NCBI GenBank assembly: GCA_963788205.1
Contig: CAWBGG010000003.1
Coordinates: forward strand, 1-64,000
From: CAVVMA01 sp963788205
Lineage (GTDB): Bacteria; Desulfobacterota; Binatia; Binatales; Binataceae
Direction: 5' to 3'
DNA: 64,000 nucleotides
Position 1 is the stretch's first letter. Every line of letters starts with the position of its first letter. Shown here one piece after another: positions 36,012-46,233 of this stretch. The notes under the pieces were generated by a model. It was not told the DNA's origin, made no database searches, and saw only the letters and a program-made list of their open reading frames with translations. Both the position numbers and the translations under genes were made by a program.

Positions 36012-37493
36012 ATGGTGCGGCGAGGGCTTGGCTCCTTGGTAGCCGCGCCTGGGCTGATTCTGGCTCTCGTTGCGACGGCCAATGCGACCGTCCACTGCGT
36101 GAGCGCCAACGGCAAAGTGCCCAAGGCGACGGCCAAGCTCACCGGTTGCGCGGCCATGACTTCTTTTATGACGATCAGCAGCGCCGTTGCGGCCGCGGCT
36201 CCCGGCGATACCGTGTACGTCGTCAATGGAACCTACTCGGAGATGGTGACGATACCGGCCACGCTTACCGGGCTTTCGCTAATCGGCGAGGAGTCGGGAT
36301 GCCCGCTCGGCGGCTGCCCGCCGTTTCTACTTGGTGTCGGCGCGCTTGGAAAGCTGAAGACCATCATCAACGCGAGCAACTTGACCAACGGGATTTGGGA
36401 TCAAGCCAGCAGCGTGACGATCAGCGGCTTCGCGGTCTCCAACGCCAATCACGAAGGCATCCTGGTGCAGGGCGCGCAGCCGACTTGCACTACGGCCTCG
36501 CCGCCGGTCTGCACCCCTGCGGGTCCGTCGATCAACCACGTCACCATCAGCGACAATTCCATCACCGGCAACGACAAGCAGGCGACGCCGACGACTTGTC
36601 CGGGCGGTCCCGATCTCGAAGCGGGCGATTGCGGCGAGGGCTTGCATCTGGACGGCGTGGTGCTCTCGACCGTAGTGAACAACACGGTTGACGGTAACGC
36701 CGGCGGAATCCTGATCACCGACGAGACCGACCCCAACCACGACAACCTGATTCTCGCCAACGACGTAGAGGGCAACAACACCGGCGCCGCTTGCGGTATC
36801 ACGCTTCCCTCGCACACTCCCCAAGGCAGCTTCGCCAATGCGGGTGCGGCTTGCTTCGGCGTTTTCCACAACACCGTAGCGGGCAACATCTCCAAGGGTA
36901 ACAGCAACGGGGCAGGGGTTGGAGTTTTCGCTCCCTTTCCCGGCAGCGCCGCGTACGAAAATGTCATCGCCGAAAACCAGCTAATCGGCAACGGCCAGCC
37001 GGGCGTCAGCTTTCACAGCCATGCTCCCGCCCAGAACCTCGGCGGCAACACGGTGGTCGGGAACACGATTCAGGGCAACGGAGCTGATCCGTCCCCCGGG
37101 CCGACCGAGACTGACGGTCCGGCCGCCGCGACGGGAATCGAGGTCTATGCCGATTTGACCGCGCCGCCGCTTGACGTGCAGATCGAGGGCAACACGATCA
37201 GCGACGAGGCCAATGACATCTGGGTCGGCGCGCCAGGTTGGACCAACTGTGGATCGGCTGCCGCACCTTGTTACAATGTGTCCGCTTATCTCAACATTCT
37301 GGACGGCGGAAAAACTGCCGTGACGGGCGTGAACAACGTCGGAGCCAGCGCCGCGGTTTCGGTCGGTGCGGCCGACGATTACTGGGGATGCTCCAGCGGC
37401 CCGGGTACAGCGAAGGGATGCTCGTCCACAACCGGCAACGTCAGTACGTCGCCGTTCCTGATCGCTCCGGATCTGGGTCCTTTTAGCAAGTAA
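36012..37493 (+). CDS. Secreted right-handed beta-helix protein
   Basis: 493 residues. A signal peptide (MVRRGLGSLVAAPGLILALV) precedes many short Asn-rich coils of the parallel beta-helix type, for example HVTISDNSITGND, VVNNTVDGNAGG, TVAGNISKGNSNG and VVGNTIQGNG. This fold is found in pectate lyases and in surface or periplasmic copper-site NosD-like proteins; no catalytic residues can be assigned. A longer start (ATG 35946) is open but would place a polar stretch before the signal peptide. It converges with the next gene 3 bases away. Confidence 0.8.
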   Translation: MVRRGLGSLVAAPGLILALVATANATVHCVSANGKVPKATAKLTGCAAMTSFMTISSAVAAAAPGDTVYVVNGTYSEMVTIPATLTGLSLIGEESGCPLGGCPPFLLGVGALGKLKTIINASNLTNGIWDQASSVTISGFAVSNANHEGILVQGAQPTCTTASPPVCTPAGPSINHVTISDNSITGNDKQATPTTCPGGPDLEAGDCGEGLHLDGVVLSTVVNNTVDGNAGGILITDETDPNHDNLILANDVEGNNTGAACGITLPSHTPQGSFANAGAACFGVFHNTVAGNISKGNSNGAGVGVFAPFPGSAAYENVIAENQLIGNGQPGVSFHSHAPAQNLGGNTVVGNTIQGNGADPSPGPTETDGPAAATGIEVYADLTAPPLDVQIEGNTISDEANDIWVGAPGWTNCGSAAAPCYNVSAYLNILDGGKTAVTGVNNVGASAAVSVGAADDYWGCSSGPGTAKGCSSTTGNVSTSPFLIAPDLGPFSK

Positions 37494-37496
37494 AGC

Positions 37497-38111
37497 TCAG
37501 GGAGCCCTGCCGGATTTCCGAGCGACCGCGCTACGCAGGAAATGCATGCGGTCTTGCCCCCAGTAGAGCTTGCCGGCATAGACGAAGCTCGGAACACCGA
37601 AGATTCGGTCGCGCTGGACCCCTAGGCGCCAACCGGCGGACGCCTCGGCACGAAGCTCTTCGGAATGAGCCGCGGAGAGGATGGCCTCGGGGTCAAGACC
37701 GGCGCGACGGGCGGCGTCGGCGATGACGCTGTCATCGCCGAGGTCGAGGCCTTCGCCAAAACGCTTGCGGAACACTTCCAGCATGAAGCTTTGCCCGGCG
37801 CCTTGGCGCTCTGCGCCGAGAAAGGCCGCGTGCGAGATCGACCAGTCGGGATCGGCTGCGGAAGGGAAGCGGACGGTCAGCCCGCGCTCGCGCGCCAGCC
37901 GCGCGATGTCCTGCACGATGTAGGCAACTTTGTCTGGCATCGCCGCAGGGTCGTTCGGGAAAAGCTCGGGCGTTGGATAGATCGGAAGCCGCGCAATCTC
38001 TACCCCAAGGTCCCCCAGCTCCGATTCGAGCCGCTCGGTCGCGAGCCAGGCGTAGGGACTCCGGAAGCTGAAGTAGAACCGAATCGAGTTCTGATTGCTG
38101 GAGTCAATCAT
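37497..38111 (-). CDS. DsbA-family 2-hydroxychromene-2-carboxylate isomerase-like protein
   Basis: 204 residues of the thioredoxin-like GST-kappa/HCCA isomerase family. The N-terminal FYFSFRSPYAWLATERL has the active-site Ser in place of a CxxC. FGVPSFVYAGKLYWGQDRM near the C-terminus is the family cis-Pro/substrate motif. HCCA isomerases act in naphthalene-type aromatic degradation with glutathione. The natural substrate here is not known. The crotonase remnant just upstream on the same strand may belong to the same unit. Confidence 0.88.
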   Translation of the reverse strand: MIDSSNQNSIRFYFSFRSPYAWLATERLESELGDLGVEIARLPIYPTPELFPNDPAAMPDKVAYIVQDIARLARERGLTVRFPSAADPDWSISHAAFLGAERQGAGQSFMLEVFRKRFGEGLDLGDDSVIADAARRAGLDPEAILSAAHSEELRAEASAGWRLGVQRDRIFGVPSFVYAGKLYWGQDRMHFLRSAVARKSGRAP

Positions 38112-38174
38112 GTCGTTCGGGGAATGCGCACCTTCGCCCGGCCCCGCTTGGCACGATCCACTAGAGGCGCGCCC

Positions 38175-38971
38175 TTACTCGCCCGACCAGTTGGGCTTGC
38201 GCTTTTGCGCAAACGCGAGCGGACCCTCGATCGCGTCTTTGGATCGAAACAGCTTTGAGGTCGCCTCGTAGCGTTTCGCCGTCGCCTCCTGGAGCGGCAA
38301 TCCCAGCCCGCCCATCGCGGCCTCCTTGGAGGCCTGCACCGCCAGCGGCGAGCATTCGGCGATCTCCGCAGCCCATCGTTCCGCGGTCGCGATCAGGTCT
38401 TTGATGGGCACGACCTCGTTGGCGATGCCCCATCGATGGGCCTCGGCCGCTGTGATGTGCTTGCCGGTCAGCATCATGCCCATCGCGATTTTAAGCGGGA
38501 TATGACGCGGCAGGCGATGGACGCCGCCGCCGCAGCCAATAATCCGACCCACGGCTCCGGCAATCCAAAGCGCGCGTGCTCGGCCGCGATTATGATGTCG
38601 CACGAGAGCGCGATCTCGAATCCGCCGCCGAGCGCGAAGCCGTTGACCGCTGCGATGATCGGCTTGTTGATGTCGTAGCGCGCGGTAATCCCGGCGAAGC
38701 CGCCCTTCGCGCGAATCGCCGTTTCGCCGCCGCCGCGAAACTGCTCGGGATGCTCGGCCGTGTATTTCAAATCATTGCCCGCCGAGAAGGCCTTCTCGCC
38801 GGCGCCGGTCAGGATCGCGACCCACAATTGCTTGTCGGCCGCGAAATCGTCCCAGACCTGATCCATTTCGAGATGACAGGGCGGATGCAGCGCGTTCATC
38901 ACCTCGGGACGGTTCAATGTGATGTGCGCGATATGGCCGCGCTTGTCGTATTTCACGAATTTCAAATCCAT
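38175..38971 (-). pseudogene. Enoyl-CoA hydratase, frame interrupted
   Basis: The 5' frame encodes a normal crotonase: LNRPEVMNALHP, the oxyanion-hole FSAGNDLKY, NGFALGGGFEIALSCDI with the first Glu, and GLPEPWVGL with the second. At about 38540 the frame breaks and goes on in another frame with CGGGVHRLPRHIPLKIAMG to a normal end at 38175 (PNWSGE). One missing base would account for it. As sequenced the protein stops after 165 residues. It is most like the carnitinyl-CoA/E-phenylitaconyl hydratase group, but that is weak. Confidence 0.85.
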
Positions 38972-39006
38972 TGCTTGATTGGCCTCCTTGATCGGGATGA
39001 GACGGG

Positions 39007-39243
39007 CTATTTTTCCTCGCCGAGCAGTTCAAAGAACGCGTCGAGGCTGTGCATCAACTGGCGCTTGATTTGGGCGCGCGTGCCCTCGATGAGATGCATC
39101 GTGACCCGCACCGGGTTGCCTTCCTTCACCAGCACCTTCGCGTCCTCGACGCTCACCACGCTATCGGAGTCGAGCAGGCGCAGGCCGTAGATCAGTGTGA
39201 GCTTGGGCGACGCGCCTTTGACCAGCTTTAAACCCTGCGCCAT
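39007..39243 (-). CDS. Hypothetical protein
   Basis: 78 residues, no recognised family. The sequence is compact and looks like real coding DNA (LIYGLRLLDSDSVVSVEDAK, LMHSLDAFFELLGEEK). GGAGG sits 6 bases before ATG 39243. It precedes the crotonase gene in the same direction with 35 bases between and may be its operon partner. Confidence 0.6.
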   Translation of the reverse strand: MAQGLKLVKGASPKLTLIYGLRLLDSDSVVSVEDAKVLVKEGNPVRVTMHLIEGTRAQIKRQLMHSLDAFFELLGEEK

Positions 39244-39396
39244 CGGGACCTCCAGCTTCGGGCAACGCCGCCTTATACCACAAAGCGCCCCGTTTGTTTC
39301 CATCCGGCCCATCGCGGCGCCACCACCCCGGGGCAGCGCTCCCCCCCGACGAAGCTGCGTTGACAAGACGGCAAGGCGCCGCGACAATCACCGTCC

Positions 39397-39819
39397 GTGG
39401 CGCCAGCACGTATCGTGGGCTGTTTGTTTCTCGTGATCCCGATCGCGATCGGTGGATGCGGCCTCGTCTATCGTGCTCACACCGAGGTGCGCGCCTCGCA
39501 CATGGAGAAGTATCTGCAGCCGGGCGAGAGCACGCTGGACGTTCACAGCGATTGGGGCGAGCCCGACATCAGGAACTACGTCGACAATCACGTCCAGGTG
39601 TGGAGCTATGCGGCCAAGGCCAACACCAACGACGTGACGGCGGCGCTCCTGTACACCGCGCCCAAGGAGGGTGACAGCGGACGTTTTGTGGACCTCAAAT
39701 TCGTCAACGGCCGGCTGGCGTCGTGGAGCGAGGCCGATCACGCGATGCCCAAGAAGGAAGGCACCAGTTTCGACTACGGGATGAACCCCGGAGCGATGCC
39801 GCAGGCTGCGCACTATTAG
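39397..39819 (+). CDS. Lipoprotein with BamE/SmpA-like region
   Basis: 140 residues starting at GTG. The lipobox is IGGC, so it should be a lipoprotein. The segment YLQPGESTLDVHSDWGEPDI resembles the start of the BamE/SmpA/OmlA fold (G...DV....G.P). It lies 153 bases before gspE on the same strand. A role as a secretin pilot or in envelope assembly is possible but unproven. The gap 39820-39972 has TATACT near 39848 but no good -35 box. Confidence 0.65.
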   Translation: MAPARIVGCLFLVIPIAIGGCGLVYRAHTEVRASHMEKYLQPGESTLDVHSDWGEPDIRNYVDNHVQVWSYAAKANTNDVTAALLYTAPKEGDSGRFVDLKFVNGRLASWSEADHAMPKKEGTSFDYGMNPGAMPQAAHY

Positions 39820-39972
39820 GGTGAAGAGGCTTCGCTAAGCGCCGTCTGTATACTTGCTAGTCGCTTATGCTACTGTGTCAGGCCAGACTCACGCTTGGTG
39901 CCGTTCTGGTGAGTTGACTGCTTCACGTGTAGGGTAGTGGGCGGAGCTTCGGGCAGAAACAAGCGGTAAACG

Positions 39973-41697
39973 ATGGCTACAGCGCGCAAGAGCTTCGAAT
40001 CGATCCTGCTCGACCGCTCATGGATTTCCCAACAGGATCTCGACAAGGCCCGCCAGCGCAAGAAGCCCGGCCAGGAAATCGCCGACGTACTGGTCGAGAT
40101 GGGCGCGTTGGAGCCGCAGCGCCTCGCGCGCGCTCTGGCCCAGGAATATCATTTTCCTTTCCAGGCCCATATCGACGAGCACGCGCTGGACTCGGAACTG
40201 CTGCTCAAAGTTCCGATCAACTACGCCAAGAAGAACAAGCTGCTGCCGATCGAGAGCGGCGAGGATTCGGTGACCGTGGCGGTCGCCGATCCCGCCAATT
40301 ACGAGCCGCTTGACGACCTGCGCCTGGTGTTCGGCAAGCAGATCAATCCGATCGTTGCGCCCGCCGAAGTCATCAGCGAGGCGATCAACCGCGCCTACGA
40401 TCGCGCCTCGACCACTACGGCGCATGACCTGATGGTCGATCTCGAAGACGTCGGCCTCGACCGGGTCGCGAGCGAGCTCGCTTCGGAGCCGCTGGACCTG
40501 CTCGAGTCCGAAGACGCCGCACCGATCATAAAGCTGGTCAATGGTTTGCTCTCGCAGGCGGTCAAGGACCGCGCCAGCGACATCCATATCGAGCCGTTCG
40601 AGACCGAGTTGATGGTGCGCTTCCGCGTGGACGGGATGCTCTACGACGTGCTGTCGCCCGCCAAGCGTTTTCAACCCGCGATCATCTCGCGTACCAAGGT
40701 AATGTCAGGACTCAACATCGCGGAGAAGCGGCTGCCGCAGGACGGCCGGATTCGGCTCCGGATCGCCGGTCGTGATATCAACGTCCGCGTCTCGGTGATT
40801 CCGACCGCCTTCGGCGAACGGATCGTGCTGCGCCTGCTCGACCGCGCGCAGGCGCTGGTCGATCTCAACCTCGACAAGCTGGGCTTTGTGGGCGATAACC
40901 TGCGCAAGCTCGACCGCCTGATCCGCCAGAGCCACGGTATCATCCTGGTTACGGGGCCGACCGGTTCAGGCAAAAGCACCACGCTCTACGCCTCGCTCAG
41001 CCGGATCAATTCGCCCGAGAAGAACATCATCACCATTGAGGACCCGATCGAATACCAGTTGCGCGGCATCGGCCAGATGCAGGTCAATCCCAAGATCGAT
41101 CTGACCTTCGCCAACGGCCTGCGATCGATCCTGCGCCAGGATCCCGACGTGATAATGGTCGGCGAGATCCGCGACGGCGAAACCGCCGAGATCGCAATTC
41201 AATCGGCGCTCACCGGACATCTGGTCTTCTCCACCATCCATACCAATGACTCCTTTGGCGCGTTGACCCGCCTGGTCGAGATGGGTATCGAGCCGTTTTT
41301 GGTCTCGTCGTCGATCTTGGCCGTGGTGGCGCAGCGGCTGGTGCGCACGCTCTGCCCGACCTGTCGCGAGCGCTACACGCCGCCGCCGGGAGAGCTTAGC
41401 CGCGTGGGGCTCAGGTCTGAGGACATCGCCACGCGGCAGGTGTTCCGCGCTGCCGCCAAGGGTTGCAAGAACTGCCGCTCGACCGGCTATCGCGGACGCA
41501 CGGCGATCAACGAATTGATGATGATGGACGACGATATTCGCGGCCTGGTGATGAAGAATGCCGACGCCGCGACGATCCGCCGCGCCTGCACCAGCCGGGG
41601 AATGAAGCTGCTGCGCGAAAACGGCACAGAACGCGTGCTGGCAGGCGAAACAACGTTTGAAGAACTGCTCCGCGTCACCCAGGAAGACATTTTGTAG
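39973..41697 (+). CDS. gspE: Type II secretion ATPase GspE
   Basis: 574 residues, full length. An N-terminal MshEN-type domain is followed by the ATPase: Walker A GPTGSGKST near residue 327, IEDPIEYQ (Asp box), DPDVIMVGEIRDGETA (Walker B) and a His box (STIHTND). The tetracysteine zinc module CPTC/CKNC is near residues 460-500. It powers pseudopilus assembly at the inner membrane. First gene of the gsp operon and, unlike most of those after it, has an unbroken frame. Confidence 0.97.
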   Translation: MATARKSFESILLDRSWISQQDLDKARQRKKPGQEIADVLVEMGALEPQRLARALAQEYHFPFQAHIDEHALDSELLLKVPINYAKKNKLLPIESGEDSVTVAVADPANYEPLDDLRLVFGKQINPIVAPAEVISEAINRAYDRASTTTAHDLMVDLEDVGLDRVASELASEPLDLLESEDAAPIIKLVNGLLSQAVKDRASDIHIEPFETELMVRFRVDGMLYDVLSPAKRFQPAIISRTKVMSGLNIAEKRLPQDGRIRLRIAGRDINVRVSVIPTAFGERIVLRLLDRAQALVDLNLDKLGFVGDNLRKLDRLIRQSHGIILVTGPTGSGKSTTLYASLSRINSPEKNIITIEDPIEYQLRGIGQMQVNPKIDLTFANGLRSILRQDPDVIMVGEIRDGETAEIAIQSALTGHLVFSTIHTNDSFGALTRLVEMGIEPFLVSSSILAVVAQRLVRTLCPTCRERYTPPPGELSRVGLRSEDIATRQVFRAAAKGCKNCRSTGYRGRTAINELMMMDDDIRGLVMKNADAATIRRACTSRGMKLLRENGTERVLAGETTFEELLRVTQEDIL

Positions 41698-41833
41698 TCC
41701 CGGCTTCGGCCTTGCCGGAGCTATTTCCTCGATCAATTCAAGTGGTGTCGGAGGGGCTCGCCCCGTAGTATAATTTCTGTTTGCGCTCCGCTCGCGCGAC
41801 GCTCGCGGCGCGCCAAGCCAGAGGACTTCGAAG

Positions 41834-43056
41834 ATGCCGGTATTTGCTTATCGCGGTCTGTCGAACGACGGCCGATCAGTCAACGGCGTAGTCGATGCTG
41901 ACAGCCCGCGCAACGCCCGCAGCAAGCTGCGCGGGATGGGCGTGTTTCCGACCGATCTGAACGAAGAAGCTGTTGCCCGCTCCAGGTCGATCCGCGAGCG
42001 GCTGCCGGCCTTTGGCCGCCGTATCACACCGGCCGAAATAACCATGATGACCCGCCAGCTAAGCGCCTTGCTCGGCGCGGGTGTGCAACTGGTCAACGCG
42101 CTGGGCACGCTCGCTGAGCAGTCCGGCCGCAACGCGATGCACAGGATGCTCTCGCAGGTGCGCGAGCGCGTGCGCGAAGGTACCTCGCTCGCCGACGCGT
42201 TTGCGGCCCATGCCGGCGTGTTCTCCGATCTGTACGTCAGCATGGTGCGGGCCGGCGAGCAGGCTGCCGCGCTCGAAACCGTGCTCGACCGCCTGGCCGA
42301 CTATGCCGAGGCGCAGGCGGAGTTCGTCGCCAAGGTAAAGGGCGCGCTGACCTATCCCGTGGTCCTGATGCTGGTTAGCGCCGCAATCATGGGCTTTCTG
42401 GTCGCCTATGTCGTGCCGCAGGTGGCGACGGTCTTTGAGCAGAGCAAGGCCGCCTTGCCGCTCGCCACTCAGTTCCTGATCCTGTTTTCAGCCTCTTCCT
42501 GACCGGCTACTGGTGGCTGCTCGCGCTGCTGCTGGCCGGGTTCGTGGCCGTAATCATATGGGCCTTCACGAATCCCAAGGGCCGCCGCATCTGGGACACC
42601 TGGATACTGCGGGTGCCGTACATCGGCCAGACCATCACGCTTACCATCTGCGCGCGCTTCGCGCGCACGCTGGGCACGTTGCTCGCCAGCGGCGTACTGC
42701 TGCTGCCGGCGCTCGACGCCGTGAAACTGGTCATCACCAACGGCCTGATGCGCGACGCGGTTGAGAAGTCCCGCAACGAAATCCGCGAGGGTCATGGCAT
42801 GGGCCAGACGCTCGCGGCCAGCAAGCTCTTCCCGCCGCTCCTGATCGAAATGATCCGGGTCGGTGAGCGCACCGGCGAGCTCGAGCCCTTGCTGGAGCGT
42901 GCCGCCGACGCCTACGAACGCGAGGTCGCCGCTTCGCTCAACCAGATGACGACCTTGCTCCAACCCATTATGACCATCGTGATGGCGGGTGTTATCCTGT
43001 TCATGATGATGGCCGTGCTGATGCCGATTTTCCAGCTCAATCAGCTGGTCCAGTGA
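41834..43056 (+). pseudogene. gspF: Type II secretion inner membrane protein GspF, frame interrupted
   Basis: The two reading frames together give a full GspF of about 407 residues. Both T2SSF domains are present, each with its conserved helices (ITPAEITMMTRQLSALLGAG and FARTLGTLLASGVLLLPALD) and the final membrane segment (MTIVMAGVILFMMMAVLMP). The frame is lost in TTTT at 42485-42488; one additional T would restore it. GspF is the platform partner of GspE. A TATAAT at 41769-41774 lies in the 136-base gap before it. Confidence 0.93.
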
Positions 43057-43079
43057 GTCTGGTCCAGGAGGTACGCGTT

Positions 43080-43508
43080 ATGAAACGCAGGCGCAATACC
43101 GAAGAGGGTTTCACCCTCATCGAGATCATGGTCGTAATCCTGATTCTGGGCTTGCTGGCCACTATCGTTGTGCAGAGCCTGCGCGGGGCCACCGACAAGG
43201 CCAAGCGCACCAAGGCGATGGCCGATCTTCATGAGCTTCAGACCGCGCTGGACCGCTACTACCTGGACAGTGGGTTCTACCCGACCACCGATCAGGGTTT
43301 GCAGGCGCTGGTCTCGCCACCGTCGGGTGGCCGGGTTCCCGCCAACTACGAAGACGGCGGCTACATCCAGCGCGTGCCGGCAGATCCCTGGGGTAGTCAG
43401 TACTTCTACCAGAGTGACGGCAGCACCTATACGCTCAAGTCGTTTGGGGCCGACGGCGTCGAAGGTGGCGAGGGTAAGAACGCCGACATTGACGCGAGCC
43501 AGCAGTAG
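43080..43508 (+). CDS. gspG: Major pseudopilin GspG
   Basis: 142 residues, intact. The prepilin site is EEGFTLIEIMVVILIL. The conserved C-terminal half has DSGFYPTTDQGLQALV, YIQRVPADPWGSQYFY, and an acidic calcium-binding end. AGGAGG precedes ATG 43080, which is chosen over an upstream start. It is cleaved and methylated by the prepilin peptidase (not in this window) and polymerises into the pseudopilus. Confidence 0.96.
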   Translation: MKRRRNTEEGFTLIEIMVVILILGLLATIVVQSLRGATDKAKRTKAMADLHELQTALDRYYLDSGFYPTTDQGLQALVSPPSGGRVPANYEDGGYIQRVPADPWGSQYFYQSDGSTYTLKSFGADGVEGGEGKNADIDASQQ

Positions 43509-43566
43509 CTGGGCCCCCTAAACGCGCAAAACCTAACGTGCAAAAACCTATCGTGAAAGACCCGTC

Positions 43567-44154
43567 GTGATCGACCGGATTGGCGTCTCTCTTTCGGCCC
43601 GCGCCCGCGCGCGGCTGGGCTGCGCTATGCGCACCCCGCGCGGCTTCACGATCCTCGAGATCGCGATCGTCCTGTTCATCATGGGGCTGGTCATCTCGAT
43701 GGCCCTGCCGCGCTTTGCCGGGATCCGCTCAGCGCATCTCAGGAGCGAATCGCGCCGGCTCGGCCGCCGCGCCGCTTATCTCTACAGCCGGGCGATGTCC
43801 GACAAAGTCGTGCTGCGGCTGACCTTTGATATCGACACCGATTCCTATGCCGTATCGCGGCTGGATCCTTACTCTCCCAAGCCGGTGTTCGCGCCCGACA
43901 CCGAGCCCGGCTTCAGACCGGTGATGCTGCCGGCGGGCGTGCGCCTGCGCGACGTGATCGTCGAGGGCACCGGCGCGGTGACCCGCGGCACTGCCAACTG
44001 TTTCTTCTATCCCGAGGGTTACGTCAACGCGACCTACGTTCATCTGATCGACGACTCCGGCACCGTCTTCACGCTCAACTTCAATCCGCTTACCGGCCGG
44101 GTCGCGATCGCCGACTCGGACGTCGGCCCGTCGCCCACGATGGTATTGCGATGA
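43567..44154 (+). CDS. gspH: Minor pseudopilin GspH
   Basis: 195 residues, intact. The prepilin site is RGFTILEIAIVLFIMG. The long leader suggests the true start may be ATG 43627 (MRTPRG) rather than GTG 43567. The C-terminal domain has FNPLTGRVAI. The stop overlaps the next start (ATGA at 44151-44154). Confidence 0.88.
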   Translation: MIDRIGVSLSARARARLGCAMRTPRGFTILEIAIVLFIMGLVISMALPRFAGIRSAHLRSESRRLGRRAAYLYSRAMSDKVVLRLTFDIDTDSYAVSRLDPYSPKPVFAPDTEPGFRPVMLPAGVRLRDVIVEGTGAVTRGTANCFFYPEGYVNATYVHLIDDSGTVFTLNFNPLTGRVAIADSDVGPSPTMVLR

Positions 44155-44556
44155 CGCGCGGCGCATTCTCGCCCGGCTTCACCCTGATCGAGGTGATGAT
44201 CTCGGTGGCGATCCTGTCGATCGCGCTGGTCGCGCTGCTCGCCCTCGATCACCAGGATTTGCAAAGCGTCATCCACGCCCAGGACATGTCGCGGGCCGCG
44301 GTGCTCTCGCAGGCGCTGATGACGCAGGTTGAGCTGGGAGGGTTTCCCCGACCTGGGGACCCGCAGCGGCAATTTCCAGCAGCTTTACCGGAACAAGTAT
44401 CCGAATTTCAAATGGCGCCAGGTGGTTACCAAGTCGGGCGCATTTCCCGATGTACACAAGGTGACGATCACGGTCTTCTACGGGCCGAAATTCTCGGGCA
44501 GCTTCGATCTGGTCGAATTCCTGCACGACCCGAATTACCAGGAAACTCCGCAATAG
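44151..44556 (+). pseudogene. gspI: Minor pseudopilin GspI, frame interrupted
   Basis: The prepilin site is PGFTLIEVMISVAILSIAL. The frame breaks at GGG 44336-44338: with one G fewer it reads VELEGFPDLG and continues with FKWRQVVTKSGAFPDVHKVT to a stop at 44556. Total about 134 residues, normal for GspI. It sits between gspH and gspJ, as expected. Confidence 0.88.
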
Positions 44557-44558
44557 CC

Positions 44559-45243
44559 ATGCCTGGACGCAGAAAAATGGCCGGCGCGAGCGGATTCACC
44601 CTCCTCGAGATGATGCTGGCGCTCGGGATTCTTGCGCTGGTCCTGGCGATGCTTGCTGAATCCTTCAACGTGGTCGCGCACGGCAAGATCCACGCGGAAG
44701 CGCGTATCGATGCGGCCCAGGCTGGCCGCACGATCCTGTGGCAGATGGGCCAGGAGATTAACGGTGCCGTCCGCGCCATCCCGAACACGCCCAACGCGCA
44801 GCCCAACATGCTCCTGATCGGCGCGGGCCACATGCACTCCGGCAGCGCGATCGACAGCCTTACTATCTCGACCCTCGGCGCCGGCCATCATCGCTCGGTA
44901 TTCGGCTTCAGCACCGAGGAGCTGGTTACTTATTCAGCGCAGCCCCAATCCCGACCATCGTGGATGGTATCTGCTGACGCGCACGCAGCAGAGCGCCCTG
45001 GAGCCGCCCGGGGGGAGTAACGCCGACCTCGGTGGTGCTGGCCGATAATCTGCTCGCGCTGCATATCCGCTACTTCGACGGGCAGATCTGGAATGAAGCT
45101 GGAACTCCCAGGACACGGCGAATTCAATCGCCCTGCCCGCGGCGATCTCGATCGATGTCGAGATGGCCAGCGCGATGGGACCGCCGATGGAGATGTCCAC
45201 CCAGATCGCAGTCCCGATGTCGCCCCAGTTCTTTTTGCGATGA
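44559..45243 (+). pseudogene. gspJ: Minor pseudopilin GspJ, three frame breaks
   Basis: ATG 44559 comes two bases after the gspI stop. The prepilin site is SGFTLLEMMLALGILALV. Frame breaks at about 44940 (extra base), at G6 45010-45015 (extra G) and at about 45097 (one base missing) are needed to join SAQPQSRP... to PNPDHRGWYLLTRTQQSA, VTPTSVVLADNLLALHIRYF and TANSIALPAAISIDVEMA, ending at 45243. The joined protein has the GspJ length (about 227 residues). Stop overlaps the gspK start. Confidence 0.85.
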
Positions 45244-46218
45244 GAACCAAACGCAAAACCGAACGCGGCATCGCGCTACTCGCCACCCTGATGGGCATCA
45301 CGCTGATGACCATCACGGTGATGGATCTGACTTCAACCGCGATGCTGGGTGCGCGGGCCGCCGCCAATCAGGCCAACGGGCCTGCGCGCCGCATACCTGG
45401 CGCGCTCCGGGGTCAATGTCGGATTGGCGCTGCTCGCCGAGCATTCGCGCCAGCAGGCCGACCAGAACGAACCCCCGGTCGAGGGGCTCAACCAGGAATG
45501 GTCGCTGCCCTATCCGGCGCTCCCGGTCGGCGGCGGCTTCGCCTCGGTATCAATCGTGGACGAAGAGCGTAAACTCAATATCAATTATCTGGTCAATCCT
45601 GACGGCAGCCAGAATGCGCAATTCGAGCCGGTTCTCGAACGGCTGTTCGTGACCCTCGGACTATCGATCGATATCATTCCGGCGATCATCAACTGGCTCG
45701 ATCCCGATAGCATTCCCGACGGACCGACCGGCGCCGAGGCGGACTACTACATGCATCTCTTTCCGCCCTATGCCCCGCGCAACGGCCCGATGCCGACGAT
45801 CGGCGATCTCAGGATGATTCGCGGGATTGACGACCCCACCTTCATGAAATTGAGCCGCGTCCTGACGGTGTTCGCCGATCAGCCGCAGACCGGCGACCAG
45901 CAGTTGCCGAAGGTCAATATCAATACGGCGCCGCCCGAGGTGATCGTTTCGCTCGCGCCGGATTTGGCGGCCAGCCCCTCGCTGATGGACCAGTTTCTGG
46001 CGGCGCGCGCCGAGCAGCCGCTGGGGGCCGGCGGGGAGCAGTCCTCGGCCTTCACCCAATTCCTTGCCGGCTCGGCTGCCTCATTCACCTACCGAAGTTC
46101 TTTGTTTACCATAGAGGGCCGGGGTTCTTATGCCGGGGCGCGCAAACTGGTCTTCGCGACGGTGCGTCATCAAAACGCCCCCGGTCCGTCGCAGCTTTTG
46201 CAATGGCGTGAGGATTAA
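45240..46218 (+). pseudogene. gspK: Minor pseudopilin GspK, frame interrupted
   Basis: The N-terminus ERGIALLATLMGITLMTITV is the GspK-type prepilin segment. At about 45381 one extra C breaks the frame; removing it gives NGLRAAYLARSGVNVGLALL. The rest is intact for about 275 residues, with IVDEERKLNINYL, INWLDPDSIPDGPTGAE and KVNINTAPPEVIVSL. GspK caps the pseudopilus tip. Confidence 0.92.
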
Positions 46219-46233
46219 AGGAGCCAGAGCCGG